Below are positions 1-7,233 of a DNA stretch of 64,000 nt, in pieces (position 1 is the first letter of the stretch; each line of letters begins with the position of its first letter). The translations under genes were made by a program, and so were the position numbers. Location of the stretch: contig CAZCTC010000042.1 of assembly GCA_964501335.1 (NCBI GenBank), positions 1 to 64,000 of the forward strand, written 5' to 3'. Source of the DNA: CAZCTC01 sp964501335. GTDB taxonomy: Bacteria; Chloroflexota; Anaerolineae; B4-G1; SLSP01. Below the pieces are notes generated by a model, which saw only the letters and a program-made list of their open reading frames with translations, did no database searches and had not been told where the DNA came from.

Positions 1-11
1 CCAAAACATAG

Positions 12-378
12 GCCTTTTTTCAGAACCGCCCCGGCGACGCCATCTCACCCCCTCTCCCTCCCGCAGCGCTCGCGGCTGTACCCCATAACACATCAACTCG
101 AATCGCGTCGCTGCTTAACAACAAAACAGGGGAGAGGGGGCCAGGGGGTGAGGGCCAACGCCCCAAAACATGGGCCTTTTTCAGAGCCGCCCCGGCGACG
201 ATCTCTCCCCCCTCTCCCTCCCGCGTCGCTCGCAGCGATACCCTGCAATGCTTCCTCTCGAATCGCGTCGCTGCTTAACCACAAAACATGGGAGAGGGGG
301 CCAGGGGGTGAGGGCCAGACACGAAAACATAGCCTTTTTCCAGAACCGCCCTGACGACACGCTCTGAGCCCCTCCTAC
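12..378. repeat. Two and a half copies of the ~160-bp GGGGAGAGGGGG repeat (family B)
   Basis: Gene-free left edge of the window. Two near-tandem units (about 12-165 and 171-329) and a partial third (331-378). Each begins with CCTTTTTCAGARCCGCC, contains a pyrimidine block (CCCCTCTCCCTCCC), a middle part with AATCGCGTCGCTGCTTAAC, and closes with GGGGAGAGGGGGCCAGGGGG. The pyrimidine and purine blocks can pair into a long hairpin. The same unit recurs at 5.1-5.6 kb and 18.35-18.56 kb. No gene is seen here. Confidence 0.85.
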
Positions 379-440
379 TCACCCCACTGCCGGCCCCGTA
401 TAACTGCATAGTGCGAAGCAGGGTTCGGAGGGGTCCGCCT

Positions 441-1145
441 TCACCATTGTGAAATTCTCTCAAATATCGACCTGATCTGCAGACTATCACTATAAATGAA
501 CATCAGAATCATTATGAACGTGCAACACCCTAAAATACCATAAGCGACGGCCCAGCTGAATTTACGTACCTGGAGATAATAAGCACCCTGCCACAACAAC
601 CCACAGAAACCGAGCGCTAAAAACAAATCACCCATAAGGAAAAACTCCTTTGACACTATCCAATCAATCCCTGTCGCAGCTCTTACCATCAAGTTCATCA
701 CCAGCGCATTGATCCCCAACAAAATCAAACTGCGCAGGCTCAGATAATCCCGATGCCGCACCGCCAGAAACAACAGCCCTATCCATGTAAAATAAGTCAC
801 CGATAAAAAAACCAAAAGAACTATGGGTGCCCCCAATAAAAGCAGAACACGGTTCAATATTACCCCTTCAAAGTAAAACAAACTCAATCCCAGCACAACG
901 GCAACCAAAAAGAATAGAGACCAGGCAATTCCCATCTTCCTATTCCCCAGCCCCACCGTCAACCCTGAAAAAAACAGCAATCCACCGTTGATCCATCCCG
1001 CCATCCAAAGCAGCAAAACTTCCCAATCATCTATACTTATTTTTGTCATTCCGGAATTCTCTAAATACCACATCCCAGCCGCCAGCAACCCGGCCAACAC
1101 TCCCCAATAAATCACCTCCAGGCCGCGCCGTATCCGCTGATTCAT
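441..1145 (-). CDS. Multi-pass membrane protein, paralogue of the protein at 2097-2780
   Basis: A 234-residue protein of unknown function with about six or seven hydrophobic segments and short loops. I see no catalytic motif. It starts MNQRIRRGLEVIYWG, the same first 15 residues as the protein at 2097-2780, and both end in ISQW, so the two are paralogues. The start at 1145 is preferred because AAAGGAGG lies just upstream. A longer reading from 1163 would overlap the previous gene and lacks a good ribosome site. It is the last gene of a three-gene minus-strand operon (2780 to 441), all encoding membrane proteins of similar size. The function cannot be told; a small integral-membrane complex is possible but speculative. 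Confidence 0.75.
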   Translation of the reverse strand: MNQRIRRGLEVIYWGVLAGLLAAGMWYLENSGMTKISIDDWEVLLLWMAGWINGGLLFFSGLTVGLGNRKMGIAWSLFFLVAVVLGLSLFYFEGVILNRVLLLLGAPIVLLVFLSVTYFTWIGLLFLAVRHRDYLSLRSLILLGINALVMNLMVRAATGIDWIVSKEFFLMGDLFLALGFCGLLWQGAYYLQVRKFSWAVAYGILGCCTFIMILMFIYSDSLQIRSIFERISQW

Positions 1146-1159
1146 AAAAATTCCTCCTT

Positions 1160-2005
1160 TCATAACCTGTAAAGGACAGGATTAAGGGCGGCAAACAGCC
1201 AGATCCACCACCCCGCCAGTACAACCCAACACACCATTGCATTTGTCCTCTTGTTTTCGCGCCACTCCATCAACCCGATCAGCAACAACGAAACAGCCGA
1301 CACTAAAACCACCAGTCCACCCAACCAGCCCCAATAGACGAAAGTCGAAGAACTTATATGGCCGGCATACATAAAAGCCCTCTCAATCACACTTGCTTCA
1401 ACCATCCATAACATCAAACTCAAAGCTCGCCGGTAATTGCCTTTATAAGTCATATAAAAAGCCGCGCCTAGACCCAACCAAAAGAAAACAGTCTCGGGAC
1501 CCCGAAAGAGAAACCAGCCGTAACCCGCTGCAAGCCACAGCCCCCATCCCAAACAAACCAGAACTACCACAGCAACGCTTTCCATCAGATCAATACGCGC
1601 CGTCTCCCATCCCCCCGCTTTCCAGGAAGGCAAGAATACCCCCCAACCAATAATCACCCCCATCAACGCCAGCCATGCAAAATAAAATCCCTGGCCGCGG
1701 CTCAATACCCCCCATACCCCCAATCCCACCCAAGCCGAAATCGCAAGAACAGTGCTTTGGATCAGATCGCTCCGGATTCCTGACCCGCCGGCTTTCCGCC
1801 AAAGAGGTAAAATCACCGTCCACGCACTTATCAAACTCGTAACTAACAACCACAGATCGAGAACCACCAACGAGAAGGAAGAATTCACCTCATAGAAATC
1901 CCCCATCCAGATCAACATAGGCAAAAAGCCCAAAAGATACGCCAGGACACTTCCTCCCACAATCAAAACTCCCCCAACCGCCGGATGTAATTTTTTCTCT
2001 ATCAT
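1160..2005 (-). CDS. Multi-pass membrane protein of unknown function
   Basis: A 281-residue, very hydrophobic protein with about seven or eight predicted membrane-spanning stretches, for example around residues 8-30, 45-65 and 85-120, and a short cytoplasmic RENKR stretch near residue 250. A strong Shine-Dalgarno (GAGGAGG) precedes the ATG at 2005. It sits between the two paralogous membrane genes, 14 nt from the downstream one, so the three are probably co-transcribed. It does not share the MNQRIRRGLEV start of its neighbours. No conserved charged or catalytic motif stands out, so no function is proposed. Confidence 0.75.
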   Translation of the reverse strand: MIEKKLHPAVGGVLIVGGSVLAYLLGFLPMLIWMGDFYEVNSSFSLVVLDLWLLVTSLISAWTVILPLWRKAGGSGIRSDLIQSTVLAISAWVGLGVWGVLSRGQGFYFAWLALMGVIIGWGVFLPSWKAGGWETARIDLMESVAVVVLVCLGWGLWLAAGYGWFLFRGPETVFFWLGLGAAFYMTYKGNYRRALSLMLWMVEASVIERAFMYAGHISSSTFVYWGWLGGLVVLVSAVSLLLIGLMEWRENKRTNAMVCWVVLAGWWIWLFAALNPVLYRL

Positions 2006-2096
2006 AAGAATTCCTCCTCTTAAAATTTTCTATCTTTACAGACTTGATTAATAAAAATTTAAACCCTACAGGCGAGAGTTTGGAAAGGACCCCGCT

Positions 2097-2780
2097 TCAC
2101 CATTGTGAGATATTCTGAAGAACCCGACTGAACAGCGATCCTAAAATGGTCAAAATTATCACAATCACTCCCCACCCTAACACACCATACGCAATTCCCC
2201 ATTGAAATTTACGCGCCTGGAAATAGTAAGCACCCTGCCACAACAACCCGATGAAACCAACGGCCAACAGGACTTCTCCCCTGTCAAAAAACTCCATTAC
2301 CATCGCTAAATCAGGTAAGGCCCCAACCGACGTCATCCACCCCATCACTAATACATTGACTGCCAACAAAATCAAATGGCACATGCTCAGGTAATCCCGA
2401 TCCCTTACGGAAAAAAACAACAATCCCGCCCACGTCAAAGGAATTGCCGCTAGAGCTACGAAACTGACAACTATCATCAGCTCAGGCAAAATGGAAGAAA
2501 ACGTTCCAATAGCCGTTATAAACAAAGCCAGACTCGCTACCACACTAACAAAAAAAATCAGCAACCAACCAACTCTCCTCCACCAATTTTCTAATCCGCC
2601 TTTCAACACAGCAAAAAACAGCAACCCTCCATTGACCCATCCCATCAATGTCAGCAAGATTGCCAATTCATTTTCCGTCATTCCCCCGGGTTGCCGAAAA
2701 AGCAAAAATCCGGCCACCAGCAACCCGGCCAACACTCCCCAATAAATCACCTCCAGGCCGCGCCGTATCCGCTGATTCAT
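2097..2780 (-). CDS. Multi-pass membrane protein, paralogue of the protein at 441-1145
   Basis: A 227-residue membrane protein with about six or seven hydrophobic segments. It shares the N-terminal MNQRIRRGLEVIYWG, internal stretches such as GLLWQGAYY and the ISQW C-terminus with the protein at 441-1145. The DNA just past the two stop codons is also similar (GCTTCACCATTGTGA against CCTTCACCATTGTGA), which points to a fairly recent segmental duplication. It is the first gene of the operon and has a plausible promoter at 2826-2854. The function is unknown. Confidence 0.75.
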   Translation of the reverse strand: MNQRIRRGLEVIYWGVLAGLLVAGFLLFRQPGGMTENELAILLTLMGWVNGGLLFFAVLKGGLENWWRRVGWLLIFFVSVVASLALFITAIGTFSSILPELMIVVSFVALAAIPLTWAGLLFFSVRDRDYLSMCHLILLAVNVLVMGWMTSVGALPDLAMVMEFFDRGEVLLAVGFIGLLWQGAYYFQARKFQWGIAYGVLGWGVIVIILTILGSLFSRVLQNISQW

Positions 2781-2825
2781 ACCGCCTCCTCAAAAAAAAC
2801 GGTTATTACATCCAATCTTCCTCAA

Positions 2826-2854
2826 ATTATCACATAAAAATCCAGAGATTGCAA
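2826..2854 (-). promoter_or_regulatory. Candidate promoter of the three-gene membrane operon
   Basis: Read on the minus strand: TTGCAA (2849-2854), a 17-nt spacer, then GATAAT (2826-2831) preceded by TGT, an extended -10 arrangement. It lies in an AT-rich stretch about 45 nt upstream of the start at 2780. The match is by consensus only. Confidence 0.4.
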
Positions 2855-2931
2855 GTATTTATAATACAAAACCCGAAAAGCATTTACTAAAAATGAAACG
2901 TGCCCACCTGTATAGTGAGCACGTTGTAATA

Positions 2932-3033
2932 TTCCGCAAATGATACTTTCCCCGTAAGCTACGCCGGGCAGGACAGAGGGAGAGAGTTTGTTTGTTTATG
3001 TTGTTGCGCGCATCAGAATGCGCGCAACAACAT
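2932..3033 (-). repeat. CAGA-hairpin element with tail (family A)
   Basis: The hairpin at 2998-3033 has arms ATGTTGTTGCGCGCAT and ATGCGCGCAACAACAT around the loop CAGA. The tail, read on the minus strand, runs from the hairpin to about 2932 and contains the CTCTC and CTTACGGGGAAAG blocks seen in the other copies. Confidence 0.85.
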
Positions 3034-3217
3034 CGCCTTTTCCAGAACCGTCCCGGCAACACGCACCGAGCCCCTCCCCTCACCGCCATGCCGGCCACGC
3101 CTCTTCACAAAGAAAATCTCCTCTCTTCTTCTCTGTGATCTCTGCGCCTCTGTGGTGAAATCTCTGCTCTTTCTTCTCCTTCGAGCTGCCGCCCCCGCGA
3201 CACGCTCTGAGCCCCTC
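3034..3217. repeat. Mosaic of short intergenic repeats
   Basis: This gene-free stretch holds a partial family-B start (CCTTTTCCAGAACCG), then a segment around 3058-3112 (GAGCCCCTCC, CCATGCCGGC, TCTTCACAAA) that recurs at about 48350-48402. Next comes a pyrimidine-rich run (CTCTGTGATCTCTGCGCC) and another GACACGCTCTGAGCCCC copy as at about 360. No coding potential is evident. Confidence 0.6.
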
Positions 3218-4129
3218 CTACCTCCGTTTCACCCACTTGTTCGTTTGATACTTCCCCGTCGGCCGGAGTGACTCGTACAGCCGGTTTGAAATGTAAGGCT
3301 CCGGCGCCGAACCGATATAGGCCTCGCGGATTCCCGCCCGATGCAGCCGCCGGAAACACTCCATCACCACCGCCTTCGCCAGCCCCCGCCGTTGATAGTC
3401 GGGCACCGTCCCCACCGGATCGATCTCCGCCATCCCGTTCTCCCGATCCGGCCAGGTCAGACAGAAGGCCGCCTGGACTCCCTCCGGCGAAAGGACCGCC
3501 ATATCCCATTCCGGCGCATAGCCCGGCGCCCGGCTCTTGGAATCGTACCAGGCCCGATCCAACGTCTCCCGCCCAAACGCCGCCCGCACCGCCGCCACAT
3601 GGCCGTCGATATCCGGATGCTCCGCCAACGTGACGATACGAAAGCCGGCCGGCAGCTCCGGTTCCGGATAAAGCTGCGAGACATCGTACCGCCGTGCATA
3701 ACCGTCGTCCCCGGCATCCTCATACCCCCGCGCCGTCAACAACTCCCGCAGCGCTCGATCGTAATCTTCAGCAAAGATCTCCAGCACGGATTTCTCCCGC
3801 GCCCACACCGTCTCAGCCCAGATCAACATGGCCTCAGCCGCCTCGTGATAATCGGGGTGCAATTGCAGCATCAACCCGTTATCCCCATACTCACAGATGC
3901 AAAATCCGATTAACCGCCCCCCCTCCTCCCGCCACAAATGGACATTCTCCTCAAAAAAGCGAGGATTCAAACGGGCCCGCCGGGCATTCCCCCCATAGCG
4001 CCAGTCCTCCAGCCGGGAGAAAAACCAGTTATTTGGCCCCCTCGTCAACGCATAAGTCTCCCGCAGAAACTCATGCAGCTCCGCAAACTCCGCTTCCGTA
4101 TGATGATAGTCGCAGTCGTAAATGGACAT
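3218..4129 (-). CDS. GNAT-family N-acetyltransferase with two GNAT-like halves
   Basis: A 303-residue protein that probably transfers an acetyl group from acetyl-CoA to an amine; the substrate is unknown. The C-terminal half (about 160-300) shows the GNAT acetyl-CoA loop YQRRGLAKAV near residue 245, preceded by PVGTVPDYQ and followed by GSAPEPYISNRLYESL. The N-terminal half (about 1-150) also looks like a degenerate GNAT fold, with strands such as GRLIGFCICEYGDNGLML and no clear Q/RxxGxG/A motif. Tandem GNAT proteins of this size, with one active and one degenerate half, are common. It stands alone on the minus strand, with no obvious operon partner. Confidence 0.85.
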   Translation of the reverse strand: MSIYDCDYHHTEAEFAELHEFLRETYALTRGPNNWFFSRLEDWRYGGNARRARLNPRFFEENVHLWREEGGRLIGFCICEYGDNGLMLQLHPDYHEAAEAMLIWAETVWAREKSVLEIFAEDYDRALRELLTARGYEDAGDDGYARRYDVSQLYPEPELPAGFRIVTLAEHPDIDGHVAAVRAAFGRETLDRAWYDSKSRAPGYAPEWDMAVLSPEGVQAAFCLTWPDRENGMAEIDPVGTVPDYQRRGLAKAVVMECFRRLHRAGIREAYIGSAPEPYISNRLYESLRPTGKYQTNKWVKRR

Positions 4130-4169
4130 TGTCGCTCCTTTCTTGTGAAAAAATGGATTCGCATTTCAC

Positions 4170-4232
4170 GCCATTCTCAGCCCCAAAGGGGCGACCTTAA
4201 GGTAGCCTGGGGTAAAGCCCCAGGAAAATCCC
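4170..4232. repeat. CCCCAAAGGGGCGACC / GGGGTAAAGCCCC intergenic palindrome pair
   Basis: Two short palindromes (CAGCCCCAAAGGGGC and CCTGGGGTAAAGCCCCAGG) are joined by a CTTAAGGTAG linker. The same pair, inverted and slightly changed, is at about 25048-25102. It lies between convergent-spaced minus-strand genes and is not coding. Confidence 0.7.
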
Positions 4233-4237
4233 CCCAA

Positions 4238-4822
4238 TCAAAGCACCGCCGCCAGAATCGACCAGCCAATCTGATCCACTACAAACACAATCGCCCCACC
4301 GACCAACGTCGCCACCAGGGCAATGACCAGCAACTGGATTCCATTCCACAGCCCCATCCCCACCGGCACACGATCATAAGGCTCATTCGGCGTCTGCACA
4401 AAAAGGGGACTGCCTCCCACCAGCGCAACGCTCAAAAATCCCGCCGGTATGGCTCCCCCAACCCAAATCGAAACCAGACTCACCCCCACCCCCACAGCTC
4501 CGACCAGATATCCCCCCGCGCCGAAAGCCTCCCCCATCGCCAGCATAACCGCCACCGCAAACACCCCATTGACCGACAATATCCCCCCCATCGCCACAAC
4601 CCATCCCAGAATTGCCAGACAACCCAACCGGCCGGCCGCTTCATGCCGGCGCTCCCACCGTGATTTCATCAACTCCGGATCGGAACGCACATAAGCCCCC
4701 AACCGTTGCGCTGCCTCCCCCGTCACCGCCGCGAGAATCACCGCCCCCAGAAAAACAAATCGCCCCAGCCCCTCACCCCACAACACCCCCACCGCCCACA
4801 CCATCATCCCAAAAATCGACAT
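4238..4822 (-). CDS. Multi-pass membrane protein of unknown function
   Basis: A 194-residue protein with about five hydrophobic segments rich in Gly, Val and Ala. One basic cytoplasmic loop (KSRWERRHEAAGR) falls near residue 55, and one hydrophilic loop (QTPNEPYDRVP) near residue 150. The start at 4822 is chosen because AGGAGGGGGGAG lies immediately upstream. The 33 extra codons readable upstream carry no ribosome site and run into repeat DNA. It is probably transcribed alone. The family is not recognised. Confidence 0.65.
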   Translation of the reverse strand: MSIFGMMVWAVGVLWGEGLGRFVFLGAVILAAVTGEAAQRLGAYVRSDPELMKSRWERRHEAAGRLGCLAILGWVVAMGGILSVNGVFAVAVMLAMGEAFGAGGYLVGAVGVGVSLVSIWVGGAIPAGFLSVALVGGSPLFVQTPNEPYDRVPVGMGLWNGIQLLVIALVATLVGGAIVFVVDQIGWSILAAVL

Positions 4823-4873
4823 CTCCCCCCTCCTGAACTTCCGTGTCCTGTCTTTTAACATAGGCCCGCTTAA

Positions 4874-4968
4874 GGTGCGACGCACTTTCCATCCATAGAA
4901 CCACCGATTCAAACGGACCAACCTGAAAGCAAGCCACCTGTCCTTGCAAGATCAGAGTGCGTTGCACC
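4874..4968. mobile_element. MITE-like element with GGTGCGACGCACT terminal inverted repeats (family F, copy 1)
   Basis: The 95-bp element is bounded by GGTGCGACGCACT (4874-4886) and AGTGCGTTGCACC (4956-4968), inverted repeats matching at 12 of 13 positions. The interior is not coding. A close copy is at 48539-48632 and a shortened relative at 45921-45980. Confidence 0.65.
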
Positions 4969-4990
4969 TCTTTAGAAAATCACCCGCATC

Positions 4991-5083
4991 TAGCCCTTTC
5001 CCCGTAAGGTACGCCGCGCTGGATGGGGGGAGAGAGTTTTTTTGTTTATGTTTTCGTGCGCATCAGAATGCGCACGAAAACAT
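4991..5083 (-). repeat. CAGA-hairpin element with tail (family A)
   Basis: The hairpin at 5048-5083 has arms ATGTTTTCGTGCGCAT and ATGCGCACGAAAACAT with a CAGA loop. The tail, on its left, contains CCCGTAAGGTACGCCGCGCT and GGATGGGGGGAGAGAG. The arrangement is the reverse of the copies at 24.8 kb. Confidence 0.9.
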
Positions 5084-5625
5084 GCCCTTTTCCAATCCCG
5101 CCCCCGGCGACACAGGCTGTCTACTGTCTACTTGCTGCTGTCTGCTTTCTTTGGCCTTTTCCAATCCCACCCCGGCGACGCCATCTCCCCCCCTCTCCCT
5201 CCCGCATCGCTCGCAGCTGTACCCCATAACGCATCAACTCGAATCGCGTCGCTGCTTAACAACAAAACAGGGGAGAGGGGGCCAGGGGGTGAGGGCCAAC
5301 GCCCGAAAACATGGCCTTTTCCAGAACCGCCCCGACGACACAGGCTGTCTACTGTCTACTTGCTGCTGTCTGCTTTCTTTGGCCTTTTCCAATCCCACCC
5401 CGGCGACGCCATCTCCCCCCCTCTCCCTCCCGCATCGCTCGCAGCTGTACCCCATAACGCATCAACTCGAATCGCGTCGCTGCTTAACAACAAAACAGGG
5501 GAGAGGGGGCAGGGAGTGAGGGTCCCGCCCGAAAACATAGCCTTTTCCAGAGCCGCCCCGGCGACACAGGCTGTCTACTGTCTACTTGCGGCTGTCTACT
5601 TCCCCTTGCCTCTTTCGCCAATTGA
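5084..5625. repeat. Tandem family-B repeats with a ~228-bp period
   Basis: After a partial unit, a block starting CACAGGCTGTCTACTGTCTA (5111) repeats almost exactly at 5339, 228 bp later, and begins again at about 5575. Each block contains a TGTCTAC-rich stretch followed by a full family-B unit (pyrimidine block, AATCGCGTCGCTGCTTAAC, GGGGAGAGGGGGC). Short open frames read through this area only because stop codons are absent from the repeat; no gene is supported. Confidence 0.85.
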
Positions 5626-5677
5626 ATTATGATAGCAAACACTGACATAGCAACCCGATTAGAAAATGAGGTGTCTC

Positions 5678-6133
5678 ATGAAACTGGCCGAAGCGCTCAT
5701 CTTACGAGCCGACCATCAAAAACGGATCGAACAGCTCAAACAGCGCCTGTACCGCAATGCCAAAGTCCAGGAAGGCGAAATCCCGGGCGAAAACCCGGAA
5801 GAACTGCTCACCGAAATCGATCAAATCACCGCTGACTTGCTCCAACTCATCCAACGGATCAATGCCACCAACGCCACCACCGTCCTGTCCGACGGTCAGA
5901 CCATCTCCGACGCCATCGCCACCCGCGACATATTGAGCATAAAACAAAAAATCCTTCGCGAACTCGCCACCTCTGCCGCCATCACTCAGGAACGCTACAC
6001 CAAATCCGAAGTCAAATTCAAAAGCACCGTCAACGTTCCCGACCTGCAAAAACAGGCCGACGCCCTGGCCCGAAAATATCGCGAACTCGACACCCTCATC
6101 CAGGAAGCAAACTGGCTCACTGAACTGAAATAA
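5678..6133 (+). CDS. DIP1984 family protein
   Basis: A 151-residue protein resembling the DIP1984 (septicolysin-like) family, small cytoplasmic helical proteins whose biochemical role is not settled. The family pattern is clear throughout: MKLAEALILRADHQKRI at the start, NAKVQEGE near 30, RINATNATT near 80, YTKSEVKFKSTVNVPDLQ near 115 and RELDTLIQEANW at the end. It is entirely helical with no signal peptide. The start at 5678 is used because GAGGTG lies 5 nt upstream and family members begin MKLxEAL. It is the only plus-strand gene in the first 25 kb and has no operon partner. Confidence 0.9.
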   Translation: MKLAEALILRADHQKRIEQLKQRLYRNAKVQEGEIPGENPEELLTEIDQITADLLQLIQRINATNATTVLSDGQTISDAIATRDILSIKQKILRELATSAAITQERYTKSEVKFKSTVNVPDLQKQADALARKYRELDTLIQEANWLTELK

Positions 6134-6192
6134 CCATCATTAGATGGCTATCAGAAGTAAACTCTAAACGGATAAAGAGATTTAAAACCACC

Positions 6193-6294
6193 CATTTTTT
6201 GGCGGCTTCAGAAAGCCGCCAAAAAATGAAAAGAAAAAATTCTCTCCCCATCCAGCGCGTCGCTCTCTACACAAAAGAATCAAATGCGGGGCGC
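6193..6294 (+). repeat. CAGA-hairpin element with tail (family A)
   Basis: The hairpin at 6193-6228 has arms CATTTTTTGGCGGCTT and AAGCCGCCAAAAAATG around CAGA. The tail contains CTCTCCCCATCCAGCGCGTC and ends TGCGGGGCGC instead of the usual TGCGGGACGC. Confidence 0.85.
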
Positions 6295-6440
6295 AAAAAG
6301 AACAGAGTTTGCCATAAAAACGCCAGTTGGTAACGACAACGATCAAGGCGAGCACAAAATCTCGTTGGGGATGACCCGCGAAATGGTAACGCAAAAGGCT
6401 GCGTTGAGGGTTCAACTCCCTCTACAGAGTACGCCCCGCA
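6285..6440 (+). ncRNA. Candidate structured RNA with a tRNA T-arm-like hairpin
   Basis: TGCGGGGCG (6285-6293) can pair perfectly with CGCCCCGCA (6432-6440). Inside lie several small hairpins: GTTG/CAAC near 6326-6340, CAACGA/TCGTTG (6338-6367), AACGC/GCGTT (6388-6405) and GAGGG-TTCAACT-CCCTC (6406-6422). The last has exactly the 5-bp stem and 7-nt TTCRANY loop of a tRNA T-arm. AGTTGGTAACGAC resembles a D-arm. It is not a tRNA, because no matching acceptor stem flanks the T-arm. A tRNA-mimic RNA (Y-RNA-like or tmRNA-like) is conceivable. The left half of the closing stem is also the end of a repeat tail, so the pairing could be chance. Confidence 0.35.
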
Positions 6441-6544
6441 CAGTCACAAGCGTACCAGGCAATGAACAATGTTACTACCACCGTGCTGATTGATCGTCGC
6501 CGCGAGGGAGGGTAAGGGGACCTTCCTGGATGACTCAAACAACA

Positions 6545-6576
6545 AAAGCGCCGTCCTTCTTCAAGGACGGCGCTTT
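6545..6576. terminator. Perfect 14-bp hairpin, probable terminator
   Basis: AAAGCGCCGTCCTT, loop CTTC, AAGGACGGCGCTTT. On the minus strand the stem is followed by a T-rich run (TTTTGTTGTTTG), which would end transcription of the 8742-6725 operon. On the plus strand it could close the candidate RNA, but only three T residues follow. Confidence 0.7.
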
Positions 6577-6594
6577 GCTGCCGGAAAAAGCCCC

Positions 6595-6696
6595 TGTTTT
6601 CGCACTGGCAGTGCGAAAACATAAATAAAAAAACTCCCTCCCCCTATCCAGCGCGTCGCTTTTTACCCCATAAAAACCTTTTGCGGGACGCTGAAA
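6595..6696 (+). repeat. Family-A hairpin with tail
   Basis: The hairpin at 6595-6621 (TGTTTTCGCACT / AGTGCGAAAACA, loop GGC) is shorter than usual. The tail ends TTTTGCGGGACGCTGAAAA. It lies 3' of the minus-strand gene ending at 6725. Confidence 0.8.
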
Positions 6697-6724
6697 ACGC
6701 TCGCTGCACCTGTCGAAAAAAATC

Positions 6725-7216
6725 CTACCACCGGCACTTCAACCGGCTCAGATCCGCATCCGCCGCCGGCTCATGCACCACCCAATCCGCCAGATAGAGA
6801 TCCTGATGCCGCGCCAGCAACACCACCTTCGACTCGCCGCCCTCCTCCAACCGCACACACCGCACCTCCACCGGAGGGTACGGCAACGGATGCCCGCTGC
6901 TGCCGCTATAAGACTTCAACACCTCCGAGTAAACGCTGGTCACTATCACCGGAGTGTTTTCATAAGTGAAAGAAGTCGCATAGCGATAACCCTGACTGAA
7001 CGAAGCCCCGCTCATCGTCGCCGTGAAATTCTGCGGCAGATCCGCCCGCACTGACTGCTGCACCACCACCGACTTCCCATCATGGTTGGCCCGATAAGTC
7101 GTATACCCGGAAAGAGCCGCCGCGGCCGGATCGGAATAGTTAGAAGAAACGATCACCCCCATGACCACCGCCAGAAGCACAATCGACACTAACGCCAGCC
7201 GCACCCATCGTCCCAT
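6725..7216 (-). CDS. Small N-terminally anchored extracytoplasmic protein
   Basis: A 163-residue protein with an N-terminal hydrophobic segment (about residues 5-25, VRLALVSIVLLAVVMGVIV) that acts as a signal anchor or signal peptide, followed by a soluble domain with no recognised family. The domain looks mostly beta, with stretches such as GKSVVVQQSV, GYRYATSFTYENTPVIVTS and DLYLADWVVHEP. The start at 7216 has a clean GGGAGG 6 nt upstream. It follows the amine oxidase gene by 17 nt, so the two are co-transcribed and may work together outside the membrane. Confidence 0.7.
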   Translation of the reverse strand: MGRWVRLALVSIVLLAVVMGVIVSSNYSDPAAAALSGYTTYRANHDGKSVVVQQSVRADLPQNFTATMSGASFSQGYRYATSFTYENTPVIVTSVYSEVLKSYSGSSGHPLPYPPVEVRCVRLEEGGESKVVLLARHQDLYLADWVVHEPAADADLSRLKCRW

Positions 7217-7233
7217 CGCACACCTCCCTGCCT

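Noticed and set aside
5084..5625. Open frames of about 190 codons in the tandem repeats
   Set aside because: They translate the same repeat unit two or three times in several frames, with no ribosome site. They are products of a stop-poor repeat.
6406..6429. A tRNA gene with T-arm GAGGGTTCAACTCCCTC
   Set aside because: The following 7 nt (TACAGAG) have no complementary acceptor strand at the required distance, and no anticodon arm fits between the candidate D- and T-arms.
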